Source: Nannochloropsis salina CCMP1776
Lineage: Eukaryota > Sar > Eustigmatophyceae > Eustigmatales > Monodopsidaceae
Assembly: GCA_004565275.1 (NCBI GenBank)
Contig: SDOX01000010.1
Span: 319,446 to 383,445 of the forward strand
Reading direction: 5' to 3'
Length of the DNA: 64,000 nucleotides
The notes under the pieces were generated by a model. It was not told where the DNA came from. It did no database searches and saw nothing but the letters and a program-made list of their open reading frames with translations. The position numbers were made by a program, and so were the translations under genes. This document shows positions 1 through 9,409 of the stretch, piece after piece. How positions within the stretch are numbered: position 1 is the stretch's first letter; each line of letters opens with the position of its first letter.

Positions 1-2140
1 ACCACGACTCCACGCAGTACCGGCGCGCCCGGACCAAGCCGTCCAAGAACTGCCCCGCCTCCTTCCCTTCCAACCTCCCCTCTGTCGCCGCCACGCCCTT
101 GAGGGTGTTCAGCACGTCCGTCGGCATCCGTTTGGCCGAACCCGCCACGAAAAAGGAGGCCAATTCTTTGTTTTTCACCGGGTCCGACCCCGGTCCCCCT
201 TCCCCCGCCAACAAGGGCCACAGCCGCGGCCCCTCTTCCTGGAGCCGGTGTGTCACATAAAGCTTGCTCCCGTCAGCCCGGTCCCGGGAGAAAGCCGTCA
301 CCAGCACAAGCCCTCCCTCCCTTCTTCCTCCCCCCCCCCCTCCCTTTCCCTCCAGGGTGTACCCCTCCAGTTCTTCCCGGTAGTAGAAATCCACTTTTTC
401 CTTCCGACACCCGTAAAACAGCCATTCGTAGGGTGGAGGCCTGTTCGAGACCACGCTTCCTTCGCCTTCCACGTTCGCTTTCCCTCCCACGTCGTGCCTC
501 CCGTTTGCTGCGGACGCCATGGCTTTCCGCTGGGCTGCTCGCTCTTCCACCATGGCCTTGAAAGGGGCCACTCCTGTGCCCGGGCCCACCATTATCAAGG
601 GAGTCTGCGGGTCGGGGGGCAGGAGGAACGACCCAGGCCTGATCCACAGGGGCACCTGCTTCCCGGGGGACAACGAAGCCAGGTAGCTCGAGCACAAGCC
701 TTGGCGATGGCGTTTGTAAGGGGTACGAAAAGCGACGACTGCGACGCAGAGATGGAGCTGGTTGGGGAAGGGACCAAGGGGGTGGGAGGAGGAGGCGATG
801 CTGAAGGCGCGAGGACGGAGGCGGGGAAGGAGGGAAAGGAGGCGGGAGAGGGAGGGACGAACGGAGGGGAAATCTTGCAGAACTTCGCCGACGGATCGTT
901 TTTCCCGGTAGCAGTACTCGTGGTAGAGATCCGCGCCCTCGGGCGAGGAGAGTTCTAGAAGCTTCTCCCTTTCTTCGGGGTTCTCGGCAAGCAAGGCCAG
1001 CTGCTCGAGCACGGCCCGCTTGGGCACCGCGTTAATGTCCAGGTAACGGCGAAAGAGGGTGGCAGCCCGGCATTCGGAGGGCACATCGCCGGGCCCTGTA
1101 AGGCCTGTCAGGGCCTTTCCCTCCGGGAGGCGGCGAATCCGAAGGATGGTCTGGGGGTGGAGGTGGCAGAGGCGCAGGAACGCAGAGACCGCGTTCGGAC
1201 GGTTTTCTGGATACAGGTAGGCCACGTCGCCCGCCTGGTAGGGTTGTCGCTCCTGCCTTGTCCCTTTGGGGCCGCCGCATTTGTCCTCGTCCCGGCCCTG
1301 TCCCGCCTCCTCAAGGAACCCTCCCAGGTCGAACTCCAGATGCCGAGTCTCTTGGAACCAGTCGTCGGGCGTCAAGCGCTTGTTGACCAGAAGTCGGGCT
1401 GGAAAAGGCCGTGGTCCGGGATTGCGGGCTCCATAAGGCCTCTGGTAAAAGGCGGGCAAGTCATCAAGGTCTTCCTCCTCCCCCTCTTGAGCATTGGGAT
1501 AGTCAGGAGCTGCGCGATGTCCAAGGGCGGCTGCGTCACCCACATCATCTCCCGCCCCCCCGGTATATATCTTTACAACTTGACAGTCATAGGTAAGGGG
1601 CTCCAACGCTGGGCGGTTCACGTCGGGAGGAAGCAAGACCCCTGGACATAAGGCGTGAAGGGCCGGCCACATGGACTGGCACCATGTATCGAAGTCTCCG
1701 AGCACTCCCCGGGGGCTTTGATCATCGCCTAATCCGATTTCAACCAACGGCTTGGCCCCTAACTGCTTGAGCCGTGTGTGGAGACGACGGGCGACTGCGT
1801 TGAATTTAGGGTAAGTGGAATCGCCAAGACCAAAAGTGCCAAAGCGTAGCCTCCCCAACGACCCAGCTGGCAAAGCCTTGCGCAACAAAAAGCGCCACGA
1901 CTTTCGCATGTTGTCTGGCTCTTCACCGTCTCCTGTCGTGCTCACAACAGCAAGCAATAGGGTCTCCTCCGGTAGACGTGTCACGTCATAATCATCCCAT
2001 GCCTGGAGTTCAACGGGACTGAAGCCTCGCCGTCTGCCCTTCCTTGCGACTTCTTCCCCTAGATCTTGCGCGGTGCCAGTCTGACTGCCGTAGAGCACTA
2101 CAAGGCGTTGTGACCGGTGATGGCACCCCTCATCTGCCAT
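1..2140 (-). CDS. NDOR1: NADPH-dependent diflavin oxidoreductase NDOR1/Tah18, C-terminal end cut by window edge
   Basis: Single open frame from an ATG at 2140 to the window edge, 713 codons with no intron needed. In the family it passes electrons from NADPH through FAD and FMN to Dre2/CIAPIN1 for cytosolic iron-sulfur protein assembly. An N-terminal flavodoxin domain (about residues 1-165) carries the FMN motif YGSQTGTAQD near residue 14. An FAD-binding motif PRAFSIAS lies near residue 443 and an NADP-binding GPGTGVAPFK near residue 517. The visible C-terminus ends RRYCVESW, matching the usual aromatic end of the family, so only a few residues should be missing. The flavodoxin-plus-reductase order with no membrane anchor favours NDOR1 over cytochrome P450 reductase. 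A Gly-rich low-complexity insert (about residues 600-610) is encoded by a G-run on the coding strand at 330-341. Family assignment is firm; function is by homology. Confidence 0.9.
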   Translation of the reverse strand, partial: MADEGCHHRSQRLVVLYGSQTGTAQDLGEEVARKGRRRGFSPVELQAWDDYDVTRLPEETLLLAVVSTTGDGEEPDNMRKSWRFLLRKALPAGSLGRLRFGTFGLGDSTYPKFNAVARRLHTRLKQLGAKPLVEIGLGDDQSPRGVLGDFDTWCQSMWPALHALCPGVLLPPDVNRPALEPLTYDCQVVKIYTGGAGDDVGDAAALGHRAAPDYPNAQEGEEEDLDDLPAFYQRPYGARNPGPRPFPARLLVNKRLTPDDWFQETRHLEFDLGGFLEEAGQGRDEDKCGGPKGTRQERQPYQAGDVAYLYPENRPNAVSAFLRLCHLHPQTILRIRRLPEGKALTGLTGPGDVPSECRAATLFRRYLDINAVPKRAVLEQLALLAENPEEREKLLELSSPEGADLYHEYCYREKRSVGEVLQDFPSVRPSLSRLLSLLPRLRPRAFSIASSSHPLGPFPNQLHLCVAVVAFRTPYKRHRQGLCSSYLASLSPGKQVPLWIRPGSFLLPPDPQTPLIMVGPGTGVAPFKAMVEERAAQRKAMASAANGRHDVGGKANVEGEGSVVSNRPPPYEWLFYGCRKEKVDFYYREELEGYTLEGKGGGGGGRREGGLVLVTAFSRDRADGSKLYVTHRLQEEGPRLWPLLAGEGGPGSDPVKNKELASFFVAGSAKRMPTDVLNTLKGVAATEGRLEGKEAGQFLDGLVRARRYCVESW

Positions 2141-2588
2141 GCTGTGTGGGAATATCGAAAGCAATTAGGCGTTCTTCGCGGGGCGTGTGCCAGATTGACT
2201 GGGTGCTGACGATGACGTTGTGGTGTTCGCTGCTTTCTCGCTCCCGGGGCGGGAGGTTCAATAAACCACATCTCTTTACCCTCCTCTCTCCCGAATTTTT
2301 GGCATTGACAACCGTGAACAAGCGCGTAAAGCGGCAAGAGACATTTAAATTTAGAAACCGGACGCGCAAGGGAAGCTGTTCATTGTTTTTGGCTAAATGG
2401 CAGTAGAAAAAAGACTTCAAAAACAGATTCATTTTTGAATGCGGTATGAGAAAGATTGAAAGGGGGTTCCGGCCAATTTTTCTCCTTCTTTGGTAGATTA
2501 AATCATCTATCGAATATCAGCTCTATAGATCGACTTTCATCAACACTTTTGCTGGCGCTTACGCCATCGTGTGTGCTGCTATCTAAAA

Positions 2589-4010
2589 TTATCTTTCCCC
2601 GTCACAAGTATTTTGACGATTCTCCTGTCTTCCGCTATCCACTTCCTCCTGTGCTCCTCCCTGAAAAAGCATCCATCCATCATCGTCCTCGCTTAAATCT
2701 CCACCAACGGCGGTCTGTTTTGCCTGTGCTGCATTAGCATCAGCCTTTTTTGTGTCCCTTTCTTCCCTTTCTCTCGCCCGGCTTCGATAAGCTCTCGGAG
2801 CGAGGGTGGGCCATCGGGACAATAAATCATTCTCACCGTACTCTGTATAGCGATAAGCTGCCATGGAGTAGATATTGGCCGGTAATGGTCTGGCAAATTG
2901 GATGAAACCGAACAAAAGATAACACAAGAGAAACCTACTGCCAGGATTTCCCGATTTTTCCTAACGAGCCCAACGACCATTAAAGGAAGGATGACAAAGA
3001 AGATGAATGCCAGCAAGGGAAGAATGATGACGGAGGTTGCATTCACAAGCGGGTAAGGATCTTCCCCCCAGCGGTGTTTGAGGTACGCGATGGCCCTGTA
3101 CCTCGAGGTAGGATAGCCCAAGCGCTCGTTGATGCCGACAGTCAAGGACATGTCCATCTGATATATAAAGAGGACAAACACAGTCAGAGATGCGAAGAAA
3201 AGCCTGACAATAGTTGGAGTGAGGCATGTTCTTCGCTTCCACTCCAGGACGCAGCCCCAGAAATCGTCCTACGCACCTGCTGTTCCCACGCCACCCCTAC
3301 TTGCCGCACCGTGCATTTTTGCACAAGTAGGGGCAAGATAATTGTGCCAAAGAAAGGTATGAGGTTGTTGCTCGTGAGGTAGAGGATGCGGACCCCGGTG
3401 GTAGCTCCCGTCAAAGAAACGATCGAGGAGAAACGCTTGTTTTGAATGAGATTTCTGCAAGCTTTTCCGAAGGAAGGGTACTTGACGTTGTCGCGAAGGC
3501 GAATAAGCATCGTCGCATTCAATAATATGCCCCAGAAATCTGTGCACACGGCCTGGAGATTTTTTAGCAGAAGAAAATGTGGGTTGGTAAGCAAGCTCTA
3601 CAACAGTACCGGTAAGGCTTGCATTCGCCAAAAAGAAACTATGTCACTACAATACTTACAACGACAGCCATAGATCCGAAGAAATATACCTTGAACGTTA
3701 TAGAAAATGGCAGGTATCCCAAGAATACTGCCCACAGCAGGGTTGAGAAGAGAAGCCAGAATATGACATGTACAGCAAGATTAATCCACACCAAGTCCCG
3801 TAGGAGAGGACTACCGAATAAAATGCTTGCATAAATGTACTTCCATAATTCAAAAGGGGTTGGGAGTTTTTCATTGGCGTGATTTCTGCAAGTAGCATCA
3901 GGAAGTGAGGTGTCGTCAGCGTCAACTTGGAATGCAGAAGCTGCATCGACTTCGGAGGTCAGGGCTGCGCTCGCATGACTTTGCACGGAGGTTGAATTCA
4001 TTGTCTCCAT
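2589..4010 (-). CDS. multi-pass membrane protein, unknown family, four exons
   Basis: I do not recognise the family. Proposed exons: 4010-3660, 3552-3277, 3157-2935 and 2857-2589, giving 372 residues with consistent reading phase. Donors read GTAAGT, GTGCGT and GTTTCT; the first three exons are well supported and the third intron is less certain. The N-terminal ~50 residues are polar. Hydrophobic segments follow, including one long double span in exon 1 (VWINLAVHVIFWLLFSTLLW and onward), others around FWGILLNATM and FFGTIILPLL, and a clear one in exon 3 (SVIILPLLAFIFFVILPLMV). That makes about five or six membrane spans. The tail is highly charged and ends in an acidic stretch (SEDDDGW). If the third intron is not spliced, the frame would instead end near 2693. 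No catalytic motif is visible; a heterokont-restricted membrane protein is a guess. Confidence 0.6.
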
Positions 4011-4767
4011 GTTGATTAGTCCTTTTTCATAGCCAAGTGAGCCCCAGGTCGGGGAGGCGGCCCCGCATCTGTTGGTGCATTGAAGAGTCGGTGGGCCAAT
4101 AGTAACAGAATCTGAGCCACAATAACATTTTTTTCATAAATTGCAATCCATTCCTTATTGACATGATGTCATCTACCGGTGACTTTGTTCGCTGCGCCAA
4201 ACGTATCATGTTGGTGTGACATGAATGCGCACGGGAGCTGCCCGACAAGGTGTGCCCCCGGGAAGGAGCGGGGAGGTTGAGATGTTCGCGCCCCTTCCTT
4301 CACAGGCACTGGGGTAAAACAATTTAAGCAAACGAGAAGCATTTCGGTACCGCAATTCATTCGCTGTTAACAATTTAAACCAGCTGAAGCACCTCCACCT
4401 TCAAGGCAGTCACTTTCGCTTGTTGCTACTTAGATTTGTAAGTGTACACTCTATCTGCCTAAGAGAATTCCTATCCAAGCACACGGCCCATTCTAGGGCC
4501 ACGCTGTCCCCTGGAAACTATCATTTTTACCCCCCAAAAAGCCATGAGAAAGCATAATCATTGAAGTTTCTCAACCGTGCCAAGAGTCAATTTGCTCGAG
4601 GTCATGCCCATCCCTTTTTTTGCGGCATGATTGATACCGACAGTGCCATGAGAAAGGTGATCGGTTAGATCTTCAAACGTTACGCGGGAAAGTAATAGCA
4701 CAGAAGGCCACTTTCATCGTGAATATGCTTTGGCATGAGAAGACTGGAAAAAGAAAAGTGGAAGGGT
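4011..4767. other. intergenic spacer, nothing recognised
   Basis: About 760 bases between the start of the four-exon membrane gene and the 3' end of the LEA2-like gene. Short open frames on both strands show no family motif or splice pattern. It should hold the upstream region of the membrane gene and the terminator of the LEA2-like gene. Confidence 0.4.
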
Positions 4768-6406
4768 CTACTGCCCTACAAGGCCTGCTGAGACCTCAAT
4801 TTCTTGGGCGGCCCCAGGTGCTTGCGCCGCTTCTATTGAGGGGCCTGGTAGGTCCAGCTCCTCACCCGTTGCAGAAGGGTCACCACCAAGATCTGCTGTG
4901 AATTCAGCAGGAGGGGTTTCAGGCTTGGCGGGAGGATCTGCTGCTGCTGCATCTTCAGCAGGAGGGGCTTCAGGCTCGGCGGGAGGATCTGCTGCGGCTG
5001 CGTCTTCAGCAGGAGGAGCTTCAGGCTCGGCGGGAGGATCTGCTGCGTCTTCAGCAGGAGGGGCTTCAGGCTCGACGGGAGGATCTGCTGCGTCTTCAGC
5101 AGGAGGGGCTTCAGGCTCGGCGGGAGGATCTGCTGCTGCTGCGTCTTCAGCAGGAGGGGCTTCAGGCTCGGCGGGAGGATCTGCTGCGTCTTCAGCAGGA
5201 GGGGCTTCAGGCTCGGCGGCATTCTCGGCCTCTTTTGGGACTTCGCCCTCCTCCGCTGGCGAAATCATATGACAGTCGATTTGTGTGGTGAAAGGACCCA
5301 CAGGCACTGGGAGGGAGATCAAGTGGGGAATAATCTGTGCGCGTAGGGACCCGTGAGCTTTGATTTGCGTGGTTAGACCATTCCCGACGCAGTCCTCCCC
5401 AATCTGAGAGATCTCCGATGCGTCCGTGTGAATCTCTGCCTTTAGCTGAAAGTTTCTGGACCTATGGGGTGGTACAGCGACAATTTTCTCGTGCGAAGCC
5501 GTGCCGACATAGTGGCCTTGAAAATCTGTGCGTGCATAGATTTGATTGAGACATGAGTGCCGGGGGAGAGTGAAGACGGACCAATCGTGCCACACAAGGC
5601 CAAAAAGAGAAAGAAACTACCTACCGGTCAACTGCATAGCTACATCGCTAAATCGGAGAGGAAAGTTGTTGGGATTATTCACCTTTACATTTATGGCCTG
5701 CGTAAGAAAGACGTGTGTCATGGATGGAGGGGTTGAGGTAAGAGATGGGTACGCGTCTGACTTTGGGCGCCCTACGCACATGGATCTTCAATTGTGTTAA
5801 AACACCACCACTTCACACGTGCAACATCTCTCTCACGCCGCTTCCACTCGATTTGATTTTCCTTTTACTTTGAGCACTAGCTTTCTCTCCATGTAAATTG
5901 TAATATGTACTTCCGATTTCAGTCCCGCTATCTGTAGCCCCCCCATTACATACCACGTTGTAGTCTGTTGCCGAGTGTGGACCATCTAACGTCGAGATGC
6001 GCAGAGAAGAGCCTTTTTCATAAGTTATTGTTGGCATTGTAAACCAAAGCACACGTTTGTATACAAGAATCCCAACTACTATGCTTGGCACGAGCAGAAT
6101 AGCCAGCGTCCAGCCCAGGCATTTGCAACAAAAAGATTTATGAAAAGGCGTCGTAGGATACGTAGAGATGTCAGAATCCCAGCTTCCTTTCGTCGTAGGT
6201 TCTGACTCTGTCCCATCGTAGAAAGACGACCCATACGAAGACGAAACCCCACTCGAGCTACTAGATTTGCCACTGCTGCTGTCGCCCGACGATGACGTCC
6301 CTGAGGACGATGATGAAGAGCTTGAAGAAGATGGCTGATGGTCAGACTGCCCTCTTTCCAATGGCGAGATCAAATCAAGGGGCATATCTGTGTAGAGTTG
6401 CGCCAT
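4768..6406 (-). CDS. LEA2/WHy-domain membrane protein with acidic Pro-Ala-Glu repeat tail
   Basis: Exons 6406-5954, 5697-5625 and 5525-4768 give 427 residues with donors GTATGT and GTAGGT. Order: short cytosolic start, Ser-rich run, transmembrane span near residues 105-130 (WTLAILLVPSIVVGILVY), then a LEA2/WHy beta-sandwich. The key motif INVKVNNPNNFPLRFSDV is split between exons 1 and 2, which is why it is not one long frame. This layout matches LEA2/NDR1-like proteins, which are anchored at membranes and linked in plants to desiccation and stress tolerance; that role is only inferred here. The C-terminal 110 residues are a repeat of EPEAPPAEDAA units. An in-frame ATG at 6493 would add 29 hydrophobic residues; I prefer 6406 because LEA2 proteins usually start with a short polar tail. 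Confidence 0.72.
4898..5222 (-). repeat. coding minisatellite, 45/51-base units
   Basis: Tandem repeat inside the last exon of the LEA2-like gene. There are six clean units encoding EPEAPPAEDAA plus ADPPA or AAADPPA, and one degenerate unit (KPETPPAEF). Unit lengths are 45 or 51 bases in the order 45, 51, 45, 45, 51, 51 along the protein. All lengths are multiples of three, so the frame is kept. Copy number is likely to vary between strains. Confidence 0.9.
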
Positions 6407-7170
6407 AATGCAGAGAAATAAGAGAAAGAACGTGCGAGGAACAAACAAGCCGTGCGCAGATTGGGGGACTACCATGGATCGGATCGGCCGCACTTTGGAT
6501 GGCTCTTTGCACTAGAACGGTCACAAAGAGCGTCGTCCAGGTTCTCCTACACACATAATTCGTGATAACAAAAGGCAATCTTTGCTCATTGTAGCGAAAT
6601 TCGTCCGTCGAGAGTAGAGAGCGTTGTCCGTGACGCCATCTGAGGGCCGTCGACCGGCCTCCGATTTGAATTTGGCGCGAATGACGCCAGAAGCCGTTAA
6701 ACGGTAACGCCTACTTCTTGCCTCCCGTGCCCAACCTCCATGGCAAGGTTCCAGCTCCCGAGGCCTTCCCTCCTCACGCCGGGTCCGTGCTCGGGTTCAA
6801 CATGGGTTAACAGCACCTATGTAACTGGTCTGCTTTCTAATTCATCACTCATCATTGCTTTATCTGTCCACGAGAGGAAATGGCGACATTGTTACGTGTC
6901 CTGATACTTGAAGCCTTCACTGTTCCATTCTCACCAGATAGCCGATAGCACAGTTATTGTCCATAGTTGATCTTCCTGCATGACTTTTTAAGACCTGGTA
7001 ATTTTTGAGCTTGTAGAGGGTTAATTGCAACCTCGTCATCCGTGCGTGGAGGAAAACTTGTCCTTTGAACACCGTCTCCCAGTAGTCTGAATTTCCCTAC
7101 CTTCCTTCCTCCACCTTCGAAGCTTCAGACGCTTTCACAACGTTTGTCACCTGAAAACAACATATCCTTC
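6407..7170. other. divergent intergenic region
   Basis: About 760 bases between the LEA2-like gene and the HMG-box gene, which point away from each other. It must contain both promoters. I see no ORF with motif support. Confidence 0.4.
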
Positions 7171-8443
7171 ATGGCTAAGCGGGCTTCATCTACTGCTTCC
7201 GAGCTGGTACAGCCCAAGGGACCGTGCAATGCGTACATGTGGTTCAGTAATGATCCGAAGACGAAGGAACGGGCCAAGGAAACGCTTCCCAAAGAACACA
7301 CGGTAAGCGGAAAAGAGGCCTCGAACCACTGTTCTCATTTGATTCGAAAAATTAGATGCATTCGTAACATGGACACGGAATGCGAGGTTCTCTTGCTTTA
7401 AAAGAGAGATATAACGAGAAGAGAGGTTCACAGATTTCATTTCAACCCTTTCATGTACTTTGCACCTCCACAGAACAAAGACATCTTATCCAAATGCGGG
7501 GAGATGTGGCGAACCATGACTGATCAGGACAAGAAAGTACGTGGGGTTGATGATCTCTGTCATGCTCTCTGCTCGCTATGATCCATCTCTGTGATCTTAT
7601 TCTGAACGAGCTTTCCTGTAACGAATAGATCCCAGCCTGTGATGCCTTTTATTTTTTCCATAAAGCCCTATGCAGCACAGGCTGAGAAGGACAAAGCTCG
7701 GTTCGAAAAAGAAATGGATGCCTTTATCAAGGCCGGCGGCTCGAAAAAAGCGCGGAAGAGTGGCAGCGGAGGCAGCAAGAGCAAGACTGCTAAGCCCTCC
7801 CTCTCTTCCCGCACCACCATTTCTGATACTAAGAAACAAGAGAAAAAGGAAGGGAGAGGGGAGGAGGCCAAGGAGAAGAAGGGAAACGGAGGCCAAGGAG
7901 CGACGAAACCGAAGGCGCTTGATTTCGCATTTGAACATTTTATGGAGGCTGAGTTGAAGGCGGAAAAGCCAGAACTGGAGGGCAAAAGTGAGAAAGAAAA
8001 ACAAATCTTTTTGAAAAAGAAATGGGACGAAATGGACGAGAGTCAAAAAAAGGGTAAGGCGGAGGGGCGATTGCGTAGATGACTGTGACGATCATTTCCT
8101 ACGTATTAGCGTACCAATGTCGCCTGACGGCGACTTCGACGACACGTCGCCACCTTGATTCTTTCACGTTCATCCTCATCCACACCTCATGTGCCTTATA
8201 CCGAAATCTGTCCTTTAATTTAAAGGTTGGACGTCTGCGGCCCCTGGAAGTGAGAACAAGGACGCCCTCGTTGCCAAAGGCGCGAAAGGCGTTCCCATGC
8301 CAGCGTCGCCCGCGACCACGGCGCAACCAGAAGGGTCCGAAGAAGAGGTGGAGAAGGAAAGAGGAAAGGAGGACGGCGAGGATGAGATAGAGATGGAAGA
8401 GGAAGCAGGAGAGGGGGCGGGGAATGAGACCAAAGATGCCTGA
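7171..8443 (+). CDS. HMG-box chromatin protein (HMGB type), four exons
   Basis: Exons 7171-7302, 7474-7536, 7666-8053 and 8226-8443 give 266 residues with correct phases. The first HMG box (about residues 13-85) starts QPKGPCNAYMWFSND and is built from exons 1-3, with the expected aromatic and basic spacing (CGEMWRTMTDQDKKPYAAQA). A second, degenerate box (about 128-180) shows FAFEHFMEAEL and IFLKKKWDEMDESQKK. A Lys-rich linker separates the boxes and the tail is strongly acidic (EEEVEKE, DEIEMEEE), as in vertebrate HMGB1. The family binds and bends DNA without strong sequence preference and acts in chromatin. The start is set by the first ATG ahead of the box. Confidence 0.85.
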
Positions 8444-9409
8444 AGACGCGCAGCACAGCGCTGTATAAGTGATATATGCGCTCTGAAGATATGTGTATGT
8501 TTCACAAGTGGGCTCAAAAAGCAAAAACATCGAATAAAAAGACGCTTGGCACCGACCGGCTATGACGAGAGCATGAATGTCACGGGGTAGGCGAAATCAA
8601 CCTTCCAGTGTCGAAGCCGATGTCCTTTAAAACAACAAGCAGCTGTGAAGCTTACAGCGAGTGGACTCGAGGAAGAATGGAGATAACGAGGACAATATAC
8701 CGACACGTAAGAAGCCAAGAATGACTACCTTACTAGTACAATACCGAACGAAAGAAGATGAATGAAAGGGGGAGTAAAACCTTGTTTTACGTCAAAGACA
8801 TCCATGTGCTGCTCCTCTTAAGTTCCCTTTTCAGGCAAAGGGAATTTTTCAGCATGCAACACACGCTAGTGAGTTGAGATACTTTATTCCCAGAGACATC
8901 TAGTATGTGAGAAGAACAGGGGCTGCCCCTGAAAATCAGAAAACTTGATGGAATCGGACGATAAATTGCATTTATTTGCACCAACAACTTATTAAAGGTC
9001 CCCCTTCACCTACATTTTGGGTTGCATGCCTCTGCATGGGCCATGGAAGGATCGGATCGAGGCGGCCCAGGAGGTCACACGGGCTGGGCTTTTTGTGCAA
9101 ACGGTATGCAGCTCTCGCTATCGATTGACAGTAATAACTAGGACGAATCTGAATGCTTACGAGTAACTTTAAATGTGACAGCCAGTGATGGTGCGTGTTG
9201 AGTCCGGTCCGAGCGGAAAAGATGAGGCTTTGACCTCCCCCGTTGTTCGCCACAGATCTACACGACGGCTTCGCGCGCCAGTGTCTCGACCTCATCCTTC
9301 GTTGTTTCTGCAAATCTCTTTTCCATTGTCGACAATTGTCATCGCCCTTCCTCAAACAACAGGAACAATTATCCCGGGAGCCGTATCACGCTGTCGAATT
9401 GAACCAAGC
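8444..9409. other. intergenic spacer, nothing recognised
   Basis: About 970 bases. An in-frame ATG at 9185 would extend the next gene by 75 residues, so the right end may be coding or 5' leader. Minus-strand open frames of 66 and 127 codons here have no family features. Confidence 0.4.
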
